From Hippophae tibetana (lineage: Eukaryota > Streptophyta > Magnoliopsida > Rosales > Elaeagnaceae), in contig CM072805.1 in assembly GCA_037013495.1 (NCBI GenBank), forward strand, positions 11,380,601-11,444,600: a DNA stretch of 64,000 nucleotides. Reading direction: 5' to 3'. The notes beneath the pieces were generated by a model. It did no database searches and had not been told where the DNA came from. It was given only the letters and a program-made list of their open reading frames with translations. The translations under genes and the position numbers were made by a program. Below are positions 53,254 to 63,248 of this stretch, piece after piece; positions within the stretch are counted from its first letter, which is position 1, and each line of letters starts with the position of its first letter.

Positions 53254-54683
53254 ATTTATGGTTGAGAAAAGTCCATAATCATGAATTTAACATTACACAA
53301 TAGGGATTTAGAAGATTCGACCTTAACATACTAATATGAAAAAATGGAGTACACCGTATTGTTAGTATTAGTTCATTTGAATGATTCATATTTGACTCAA
53401 ATTGAAATAAATATAGTATATGTAAAAATATACACCTCAATTTCTATTCTTATCAAATAAATAAGCTATCTATGGTTGACAAAAATCGATAGCCATAATT
53501 TTAACATTAAACAATTGAGATAAATTAAACCTAAGGTTAAAAAATCGAATTAAATAATACAAATGCAAATATGCACCTTATATGTTTCAACCATTTATTG
53601 ATATGATGTCAATTTATGGTTGAGAAAAGTCCATAATCAAGAATTTAACATTACACAATTGGGATTTTGAAAATTCGACCTTAACATACTAATATGAAAA
53701 AATGGAATACACCGTATTGTTAGTATTAGTTCATTTGAATGGTCCATATTTGACTCAAATTCAAATAAATATAGCATATGTAAAAATATACAACTCAATT
53801 TATATTGTTATCAAATAAATAGTCTATCTATGGTTGACAAAAATCGATAGCCATAATTTTAACATAAAAGAATTGAGATAAAGTAAATCTAACGTTAAAA
53901 TATTGAATTTAATATTACAAATGCAAATATACGCCTTATATGTTTCAACCACTGATTGATATGAAGTCAATTTATGGTTGAGAAAAGTATATAATCATGA
54001 ATTTAACATTACACAATAGGGATTTAGAAGATTCGACCTTAACATACTAATATGACAAAATGGAATACACCGTATTGTTAGTATTAGTTCATTTGAATGG
54101 TCCATATTTGACTCAAATTCAAATAAATATAGTATATGTAAATATACACCTCAATTTCTATTCTTATCAAATAAATAGTCTATCTATGGTTGACAAAAAT
54201 CGATAGCCATAATTTTAACATTAAACAATTGAGATAAATTAAACCTAAGGTTAAAAAATCGAATTAAATAATACAAATGCAAATATGCACCTTATATGTT
54301 TCAACCATTTATTGATATGATGTCAATTTATGGTTGAGAAAAGTCCATAATCAAGAATTTAACATTACACAATTGGGATTTAGAAGATTCGACCTTAACA
54401 TACTAATATGAAAAAATGGAATACACCGTATTGTTAGTATTAGTTCATTTGAATGGTCCATATTTGAATAAAATTCAAATAAATATAGTATATGTAAAAA
54501 TATACAACTCAATTTATATTGTTATCAAATAAATAGTCTATCTATAGTTGACAAAAATCGATAGCCATAATTTTAACATTAAACAATTGAGATAAAGTAA
54601 ATCTAACGTTAAAATATTGAATTAAATATTACAAATGCAAATATACGCCTTATATGTTTCAACCACTGATTGATATGAAGTCA
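53254..54683 (+). repeat. Tetramer X-Y-Z-W, copy 1 (1430 bp)
   Basis: Units start at 53254 (X, 358 bp), 53612 (Y, 358), 53970 (Z, 356) and 54326 (W, 358). X and Z have tails that begin as gamma (ggttgacaaaaatcg, attaaacaattgag) and end as alpha (taaacctaagg). Y and W keep gamma sequence and end atacgccttatatg, ccactgattg. Z and W carry gaatggtcc; W also has tttgaataaaa and tatagttgac. This X has gtccataatc and gtatatgtaaaa, shared with the copy at 57182. Confidence 0.88.
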
Positions 54684-56113
54684 ATTTATGGTTGAGAAAA
54701 GTATATAATCATGAATTTAACATTACACAATAGGGATTTAGAAGATTCGACCTTAACATACTAATATGAAAAAATGGAGTACACCGTATTGTTAGTATTA
54801 GTTCATTTGAATGATTCATATTTGACTCAAATTGAAATAAATATAGTATATATAAAAATATACACCTCAATTTCTATTCTTATCAAATAAATAAGCTATC
54901 TATGGTTGACAAAAATCGATAGCCATAATTTTAACATTAAACAATTGAGATAAATTAAACCTAAGGTTAAAAAATCGAATTAAATAATACAAATGCAAAT
55001 ATGCACCTTATATGTTTCAACCATTTATTGATATGATGTCAATTTATGGTTGAGAAAAGTCCATAATCAAGAATTTAACATTACACAATTGGGATTTTGA
55101 AAATTCGACCTTAACATACTAATATGAAAAAATGGAATACACCGTATTGTTAGTATTAGTTCATTTGAATGGTCCATATTTGACTCAAATTCAAATAAAT
55201 ATAGCATATGTAAAAATATACAACTCAATTTATATTGTTATCAAATAAATAGTCTATCTATGGTTGACAAAAATCGATAGCCATAATTTTAACATAAAAG
55301 AATTGAGATAAAGTAAATCTAACGTTAAAATATTGAATTTAATATTACAAATGCAAATATACGCCTTATATGTTTCAACCACTGATTGATATGAAGTCAA
55401 TTTATGGTTGAGAAAAGTATATAATCATGAATTTAACATTACACAATAGGGATTTAGAAGATTCGACCTTAACATACTAATATGACAAAATGGAATACAC
55501 CGTATTGTTAGTATTAGTTCATTTGAATGGTCCATATTTGACTCAAATTCAAATAAATATAGTATATGTAAATATACACCTCAATTTCTATTCTTATCAA
55601 ATAAATAGTCTATCTATGGTTGACAAAAATCGATAGCCATAATTTTAACATTAAACAATTGAGATAAATTAAACCTAAGGTTAAAAAATCGAATTAAATA
55701 ATACAAATGCAAATATGCACCTTATATGTTTCAACCATTTATTGATATGATGTCAATTTATGGTTGAGAAAAGTCCATAATCAAGAATTTAACATTACAC
55801 AATTGGGATTTAGAAGATTCGACCTTAACATACTAATATGAAAAAATGGAATACACCGTATTGTTAGTATTAGTTCATTTGAATGGTCCATATTTGAATC
55901 AAATTCAAATAAATATAGTATATGTAAAAATATACAACTCAATTTATATTGTTATCAAATAAATAGTCTATCTATAGTTGACAAAAATCGATAGCCATAA
56001 TTTTAACATTAAACAATTGAGATAAAGTAAATCTAACGTTAAAATATTGAATTAAATATTACAAATGCAAATATACGCCTTATATGTTTCAACCACTGAT
56101 TGATATGAAGTCA
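54684..56113 (+). repeat. Tetramer X-Y-Z-W, copy 2 (1430 bp)
   Basis: Units start at 54684, 55042, 55400 and 55756. The X unit has gtatataatc and gtatatataaaaa, as at 52182 and unlike 53254, so the X units fall into two subtypes. The W unit reads tttgaatcaaa where copy 1 has tttgaataaaa. Otherwise the copies agree by eye. Confidence 0.88.
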
Positions 56114-57181
56114 ATTTATGGTTGAGAAAAGTATATAATCATGAATTTAACATTACACAATAGGGATTTAGAAGATTCGACCATAACATACTAATATGAC
56201 AAAATGGAATACACCGTATTGTTAGTATTAGTTCATTTGAATGGTCCATATTTGACTCAAATTCAAATAAATATAGTATATGTAAATATACACCTCAATT
56301 TCTATTCTTATCAAATAAATAGTCTATCTATGGTTGACAAAAATCGATAGCCATAATTTTAACATTAAACAATTGAGATAAAGTAAATCTAACGTTAAAA
56401 ATTTGAATTAAATATTACAAATTCAAATATGCACCTTATATGTTTCAACCATTTATTGATATGAAGTCAATTTATGGTTGAGAAAAGTCCATAATTATGA
56501 ATTTAACATTACACAATAGGGATTTAGAAGATTCGACCTTAACATACTAATATGACAAAATGGAATACACCGTATTGTTAGTATTAGTTCATTTGAATGA
56601 TCCATATTTGACTCAAATTCAAATAAATATAGTATATGTAAATATACACCTCAATTTCTATTCTTATCAAATAAATAGTCTATCTATGGTTAACAAAAAT
56701 CGATAGCCATAATTTTAACATTAAACAATTGAGATAAAGTAAATCTAATGTTAAAATATTGAATTAAATATTACAAATGCAAATATGGCATTTATAAGTT
56801 TCAACCATTTATTGATATAAAGTCAATTTATGGTTGAGAAAAGTCCATAATCATGAATTTTACATTACACAATTGGGATTTAGAAGATTCGACCTTAACA
56901 TACTAATATGACAAAATGGAATACACCGTATTATTAGTATTAGTTAATTTGAATGATCCATATTTGACTCAAATTCAAATAAATATAGTATATGTAAATA
57001 TACAACTCAATTTCTTTTATTATCAAATAAATAGTCGATCTATCTTTGAAAAAATTCGATAGGCATAATTTTAACATTAAATAATTGAGATAAATTAAAC
57101 CTAAGGTTAAAAAATCGAATTAAATAATACAAATGCAAATATGCACCTTATATGTTTCAACCATTTATTGATATAAAGTCA
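56114..57181 (+). repeat. Three spacer units between tetramer copies
   Basis: Units start at 56114 (Z-like head with gaatggtcc and gaccataac, full gamma tail, caaattcaaatatgcacc), 56470 (cataattatg, gamma tail with ggttaacaaaaatcg, taatgtt, ggcattt) and 56826 (gaattttacatt with cacaattggg, tattattag, gttaatttg, alpha tail). The first two have no duplicate close by; the third repeats 52898, with a different head start. Confidence 0.84.
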
Positions 57182-58611
57182 ATTTATGGTTGAGAAAAGT
57201 CCATAATCATGAATTTAACATTACACAATAGGGATTTAGAAGATTCGACCTTAACATACTAATATGAAAAAATGGAGTACACCGTATTGTTAGTATTAGT
57301 TCATTTGAATGATTCATATTTGACTCAAATTGAAATAAATATAGTATATGTAAAAATATACACCTCAATTTCTATTCTTATCAAATAAATAAGCTATCTA
57401 TGGTTGACAAAAATCGATAGCCATAATTTTAACATTAAACAATTGAGATAAATTAAACCTAAGGTTAAAAAATCGAATTAAATAATACAAATGCAAATAT
57501 GCACCTTATATGTTTCAACCATTTATTGATATGATGTCAATTTATGGTTGAGAAAAGTCCATAATCAAGAATTTAACATTACACAATTGGGATTTTGAAA
57601 ATTCGACCTTAACATACTAATATGAAAAAATGGAATACACCGTATTGTTAGTATTAGTTCATTTGAATGGTCCATATTTGAATCAAATTCAAATAAATAT
57701 AGCATATGTAAAAATATACAACTCAATTTATATTGTTATCAAATAAATAGTCTATCTATGGTTGACAAAAATCGATAGCCATAATTTTAACATAAAAGAA
57801 TTGAGATAAAGTAAATCTAACGTTAAAATATTGAATTTAATATTACAAATGCAAATATACGCCTTATATGTTTCAACCACTGATTGATATGAAGTCAATT
57901 TATGGTTGAGAAAAGTATATAATCATGAATTTAACATTACACAATAGGGATTTAGAAGATTCGACCTTAACATACTAATATGACAAAATGGAATACACCG
58001 TATTGTTAGTATTAGTTCATTTGAATGGTCCATATTTGACTCAAATTCAAATAAATATAGTATATGTAAATATACACCTCAATTTCTATTCTTATCAAAT
58101 AAATAGTCTATCTATGGTTGACAAAAATCGATAGCCATAATTTTAACATTAAACAATTGAGATAAATTAAACCTAAGGTTAAAAAATCGAATTAAATAAT
58201 ACAAATGCAAATATGCACCTTATATGTTTCAACCATTTATTGATATGATGTCAATTTATGGTTGAGAAAAGTCCATAATCAAGAATTTAACATTACACAA
58301 TTGGGATTTAGAAGATTCGACCTTAACATACTAATATGAAAAAATGGAATACACCGTATTGTTAGTATTAGTTCATTTGAATGGTCCATATTTGAATAAA
58401 ATTCAAATAAATATAGTATATGTAAAAATATACAACTCAATTTATATTGTTATCAAATAAATAGTCTATCTATAGTTGACAAAAATCGATAGCCATAATT
58501 TTAACATTAAACAATTGAGATAAAGTAAATCTAACGTTAAAATATTGAATTAAATATTACAAATGCAAATATACGCCTTATATGTTTCAACCACTGATTG
58601 ATATGAAGTCA
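57182..58611 (+). repeat. Tetramer X-Y-Z-W, copy 3 (1430 bp)
   Basis: Units start at 57182, 57540, 57898 and 58254. Together with the preceding unit (56826) the block repeats 52898-54683 over 1786 bp. The X unit is the gtccataatc subtype. The Y unit has tttgaatcaaa, a change otherwise found in the W unit of copy 2. W has tttgaataaaa as in copy 1. Confidence 0.88.
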
Positions 58612-59679
58612 ATTTATGGTTGAGAAAAGTATATAATCATGAATTTAACATTACACAATAGGGATTTAGAAGATTCGACCTTAACATACTAATATGACAA
58701 AATGGAATACACCGTATTGTTAGTATTAGTTCATTTGAATGGTCCATATTTGACTCAAATTCAAATAAATATAGTATATGTAAATATACACCTCAATTTC
58801 TATTCTTATCAAATAAATAGTCTATCTATGGTTGACAAAAATCGATAGCCATAATTTTAACATTAAACAATTGAGATAAAGTAAATCTAACGTTAAAAAA
58901 TTGAATTAAATAATACAAATGCAAATATGCACCTTATATGTTTCAACCATTTATTGATATGATGTCAATTTATGGTTGAGAAAAGTCCATAATCATGAAT
59001 TTAACATTACACAATAGGGATTTAGAAGATTCGACCTTAACATACTAATATGAAAAAATGGAATACACCGTATTGTTAGTATTAGTTCATTTGAATGATC
59101 CATATTTGACTCAAATTCAAATAAATATAGTATATGTAAATATACACCTCAATTTCTATTCTTATCAAATAAATAGTCTATCTATGGTTAACAAAAATCG
59201 ATTGCCATAATTTTAACATTAAACAATTGAGATAAAGTAAATCTAAAATTAAAAAATTGAATTAAATATTACAAATGCAAATATACGCCTTATAAGTTTC
59301 AACCATTGATTGATATGAAGTCAATTTATGGTTGAGAAAAGTATATAATCATGAATTTAACATTACACAATTGGGATTTAGAAGATTCGACCTTAACATA
59401 CTAATATGACAAAATGGAATACACCGTATTGTTAGTATTAGTTCATTTGAATGATCCATATTTGACTCAAATTCAAATAAATATAGTATATGTAAATATA
59501 CAACTCAATTTCTATTATTATCAAATAAATAGTCGATCTATCTTTGAAAAAATTCGATAGGCATAATTTTAACATTAAATAATTGAGATAAATTAAACCT
59601 AAGGTTAAAAAATCGAATTAAATAATACAAATGCAAATATGCACCTTATATGTTTCAACCATTTATTGATATGATGTCA
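58612..59679 (+). repeat. Transitional units right of the tetramer zone
   Basis: Units start at 58612 (Z-like with gaatggtcc, gamma tail changing to an alpha-like end without taaacctaagg), 58968 (R head, gamma tail with ggttaacaaaaatcgattgcc and ctaaaattaaa) and 59324 (V head, alpha tail). The gaatggtcc marker then appears once more, at 60394, and nowhere else to the right. Confidence 0.83.
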
Positions 59680-60749
59680 ATTTATGGTTGAGAAAAGTCC
59701 ATAATCATGAATTTAACATTACATAAATGAGATTTAGAAGATTCGACCTTAACATACTAATATAACAAAATGGAATACACCGTATTGTTAGTATTAGTTC
59801 ATTTGAATGATCCATATTTGACTCAAATTCAAATAAATATATTATATGTAAAAATATACACGTCAAATTTTATTCTTATCAAATAAATAGTCTATCTATG
59901 GTTGACAAAAATCGATAGCCATAATTTTAACATTAAACAATTGAGATAAAGTAAATCTAACGTTAAAATATTGAATTAAATATTACAAATGCAAATATGG
60001 CACTTATAAGTTAAAACCATTTATTGATATTAAGTCAATTTATGGTTGAGAAAAGTCCATAATCATGAATTTAACATTATACAATTGGGATTTAGAAGAT
60101 TCGACCTTAACATACTAATATGACAAAATGGAATACACCGTATTGTTAGTATTAGTTCATTTGAATGATCCATATTTGACTCAAATTCAAATAAATATAT
60201 TATATGTAAATATACTCCTCAATTTCTATTCTTATCAAATAAATAGTCTATCTATGGTTGACAAAAATCGATAGCCATAATTTTAACATAAAACAATTGA
60301 GATAAAGTAAATCTAACGTTAAAATATTGAATTTAATATTACAAATGCAAATATACGCCTTATAAGTTTCAACCATTGATTGATATGAAGTCAATTTATG
60401 GTTGAGAAAAGAATATAATCATGAATTTAACATTACACAATTGGGATTTAGAAGATTCGACCTTAACATACTAATATGAAAAAATGGAATACACCGTATT
60501 GTTAGTATTAGTTCATTTGAATGGTCCATATTTGACTCAAATTCAAATAAATATAGTATATGTAAATATACACCTCAATTTCTATTCTTATCAAATAAAT
60601 AGTCGATCTATCTTTGAAAAAATTCGATAGGCATAATTTTAACATTAAATAATTGAGATAAATTAAACCTAAGGTTAAAAAATCGAATTAAATAATACAA
60701 ATGCAAATATGCACCTTATATGTTTCAACCATTTATTGATATGATGTCA
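59680..60749 (+). repeat. Diverged dimer and one V-alpha unit
   Basis: Units start at 59680 (N-like with cataaatgag, ataacaaaatgg, tatattatatgtaaaaat, acacgtc, gamma tail, aagttaaaacc), 60038 (P-like head without the gaatttta form, tatattatatg, atactcctc, gamma tail with acataaaac) and 60394 (gaatataatc, gaatggtcc, alpha tail). The first two are an older relative of the dimers at 60750 and 61464; the rare aagttaaaacc is shared by all three. Confidence 0.83.
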
Positions 60750-61463
60750 ATTTATGGTTGAGAAAAGTCCATAATCATGAATTTAACATTACACAATTGA
60801 GATTTAGAAGATTCGACCTTAACATACTAATATGACAAAATGGAATACACCGTATTGTTAGTATTAGTTCATTTGAATGATCCATATTTGACTCAAATTC
60901 AAATAAATATATTATATGTAAAAATATACACGTCAATTTCTATTCTTATCAAATAAATAGTCTATCTATGGTTGACAAAAATCGATAGCCATAATTTTAA
61001 CATTAAACAATTGAGATAAAGTAAATCTGACGTTAAAATATTGAATTAAATATTACAAATGCAAATATGGCACTTATAAGTTAAAACCATTTATTGATAT
61101 GAAGTCCATTTATGGTTGAGAAAAGTCCATAATCATGAATTTAACATTATACAATTGGGATTTAGAAGATTCGACCTTAACATACTAATATGACAAAATG
61201 GAATACACCGTACTGTTAGTATTAGTTCATTTGAATGATCCATATTTGACTCAAATTCAAATAAATATATTATATGTAAATATACTCCTCAATTTCTATT
61301 CTTATCAAATAAATAGTCTATCTATGGTTGACAAAAATCGATAGCCATAATTTTAACATTAAACAATTGAGATAAAGTAAATCTAACGTTAAAAAATCGA
61401 ATTAAATAATACAAATGCAAATATGCACCTTATATGTTTCAACCATTTATTGATATGATGTCA
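60750..61463 (+). repeat. 714 bp dimer, first copy
   Basis: Units start at 60750 (N head with tgagattt, tatattatatgtaaaaat, acacgtc, gamma tail with ctgacgtt, aagttaaaacc, aagtccattt) and 61108 (cattatacaattggg, accgtactg, atactcctc, gamma tail changing to aaaaaatcg). The pair resembles 19240-19953 and 24936 in the centre of the window, which suggests long-range copying or common descent. Confidence 0.86.
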
Positions 61464-62177
61464 ATTTATGGTTGAGAAAAGTCCATAATCATGAATTTAA
61501 CATTACACAATTGAGATTTAGAAGATTCGACCTTAACATACTAATATGACAAAATGGAATACACCGTATTGTTAGTATTAGTTCATTTGAATGATCCATA
61601 TTTGACTCAAATTCAAATAAATATATTATATGTAAAAATATACACGTCAATTTCTATTCTTATCAAATAAATAGTCTATCTATGGTTGACAAAAATCGAT
61701 AGCCATAATTTTAACATTAAACAATTGAGATAAAGTAAATCTGACGTTAAAATATTGAATTAAATATTACAAATGCAAATATGGCACTTATAAGTTAAAA
61801 CCATTTATTGATATGAAGTCCATTTATGGTTGAGAAAAGTCCATAATCATGAATTTAACATTATACAATTGGGATTTAGAAGATTCGACCTTAACATACT
61901 AATATGACAAAATGGAATACACCGTACTGTTAGTATTAGTTCATTTGAATGATCCATATTTGACTCAAATTCAAATAAATATATTATATGTAAATATACA
62001 ACTCAATTTCTATTATTATCAAATAAATAGTCGATCTATCTTTGAAAAAATTCGATAGGCATAATTTTAACATTAAATAATTGAGATAAATTAAACCTAA
62101 GGTTAAAAAATCGAATTAAATAATACAAATGCAAATATGCACCTTATATGTTTCAACCATTTATTGATATGATGTCA
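61464..62177 (+). repeat. 714 bp dimer, second copy
   Basis: Units start at 61464 and 61822. The private markers ctgacgtt, aagttaaaacc, aagtccattt and accgtactg are all repeated. The second unit differs after the dyad: it has acaactc and an alpha tail rather than atactcctc and gamma, so it is a hybrid that ends the duplication. Confidence 0.86.
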
Positions 62178-62891
62178 ATTTATGGTTGAGAAAAGTCCAT
62201 AATCATGAATTTAACATTACACAATTGAGATTTAGAAGATTCGACCTTAACATACTAATATGACAAAATGGAATACACCGTATTGTTAGTATTAGTTCAT
62301 TTGAATGATCCATATTTGACTCAAATTCAAATAAATATAGTATATGTAAATATACACCTCAATATCTATTCTTATCAAATAAATAGTCTATTTATGGTTG
62401 ACAAAAATCGATAGCCATAATTTTAACATTAAACAATTGAGATAAAGTAAATCTAACGTTAAAAAATTGAATTAAATATTACAAATTCAAATATACGCCT
62501 TATATGTTTCAACCATTTATTGATATGAAGTCAATTTATGGTTGAGAAAAGTCCATAATTATGAATTTAACATTACACAATTGGGATTTAGAAGATTCGA
62601 CCTTAACATACTAATATGACAAAATGGAATACACCGTATTGTTAGTATTAGTTCATTTGAATGATACATATTTGACTCAAATTCAAATAAATATAGTATA
62701 TGTAAATATACACCTCAATTTCTATTCTTATCAAATAAATAGTCTATCTATGGTTGACAAAAATCGATAGCCATAATTTTAACATTAAACAATTGAGATA
62801 AAGTAAATCTAACGTTAAAATATCGAATTAAATAATACAAATGCAAATATGCACCTTATATGTTTCAACCATTTATTGATATGATGTCAAT

Positions 62892-62914
62892 TTATGGTTG
62901 AGAAAAGTCCATAA
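62892..62914. repeat. Inverted repeat ttatgg-N11-ccataa at the unit start
   Basis: The 6 bp arms ttatgg and ccataa flank 11 bases (ttgagaaaagt). Heads with the sequence gtccataatc keep the dyad. V heads (gtatataatc) lose the right arm, and those with atttgtgg or atttattg also alter the left arm. The dyad is therefore a lineage marker rather than an invariant element. A structural or binding role is possible but unsupported. Confidence 0.55.
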
Positions 62915-63104
62915 TCATGAATTTAACATTACACAATTGGGATTTAGAAGATTCGACCTTAACATACTAATATGACAAAATGGAATACACCGTATTGTTA
63001 GTATTAGTTCATTTGAATGATCCATATTTGACTCAAATTCAAATAAATATAGTATATGTAAATATACACCTCAATTTCTATTCTTATCAAATAAATAGTC
63101 TATC
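62893..63104 (+). repeat. Head sub-repeat of the monomer (about 212 bp)
   Basis: This part starts at tatggttgag and runs to the next tatggttga, which opens the tail. Its first 80-90 bases align without gaps to the start of the tail. The first 47 positions agree at about 39, including the shared blocks tatggttga, tttaacatta and acaattg; about 60 of the first 83 agree. The last roughly 70 bases, including the gtatat/atatac dyad and the run caaataaatag, have no clear counterpart in the tail. The head is therefore a longer or expanded version of the same ancestral element. Coordinates refer to the representative unit; the same layout holds in every complete unit. Confidence 0.75.
63052..63067. 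repeat. Conserved short inverted repeat gtatat-N4-atatac
   Basis: Two perfect 6 bp arms, gtatat and atatac, flank a 4-base spacer (gtaa here, ataa in many left-hand units). The same dyad is present in most of the 180 units. In units of the R-gamma type two extra A residues lengthen the spacer to six while both arms stay intact. Exceptions include units with tatattatatg (for example 1069, 3561, 19240, 24936, 61464) and those with gtatacg (30989, 32057), where one arm is altered. It could form a small hairpin or cruciform, or bind a dimeric protein; no function is shown by the sequence. Confidence 0.7.
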
Positions 63105-63248
63105 TATGGTTGACAAAAATCGATAGCCATAATTTTAACATTAAACAATTGAGATAAAGTAAATCTAACGTTAAAATATCGAATTAAATAATACAAATGC
63201 AAATATGCACCTTATATGTTTCAACCATTTATTGATATGATGTCAATT
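63105..63248 (+). repeat. Tail sub-repeat of the monomer (about 144 bp)
   Basis: This is the shorter internal repeat, from tatggttgac to the base before the next unit's tatggttgag. Gamma tails keep tatggttga at their start as heads do, whereas alpha and beta tails have tatctttga there. The tail holds most of the class-defining differences of the array. It also covers a hotspot where hybrid units switch from one class to another, around the segment aacaattgagataaa. The shared ancestry of head and tail is visible in the bases; the order of events that made them unequal is not. Confidence 0.72.

Larger units (their letters stand above)
62890..63245 (+). repeat. Representative 356 bp satellite monomer
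   Basis: This unit has an N head and a gamma-type tail and no gross rearrangement, so it serves as a reference for the array. By my count it has about 89 G+C in 356 bases (25%). Only about five CpG dinucleotides are present: in ttcgacc, caccgta, atcgata, aacgtt and atcgaatt. Its length is close to two nucleosomal repeats, a common size class among plant and animal satellites. Several A-tracts (gagaaaag, gacaaaaatc, gttaaaat) are spread along it. It contains stop codons in all forward frames within short distances and shows no coding signal. Confidence 0.93.

Noticed and set aside
63032-63070. TATA-like promoter in tatagtatatg and telomere-like motifs
   Set aside because: TATA-like words are expected at this composition and nothing downstream is a gene. 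No telomeric repeat such as ttaggg or ttagg in tandem was seen.
63100-63126. Additional inverted repeat ctatc-N17-gatag in the tail
   Set aside because: Arms are only 5 bp in a sequence that is 75% A+T, and alpha tails use a different spacing, so chance is a sufficient explanation.
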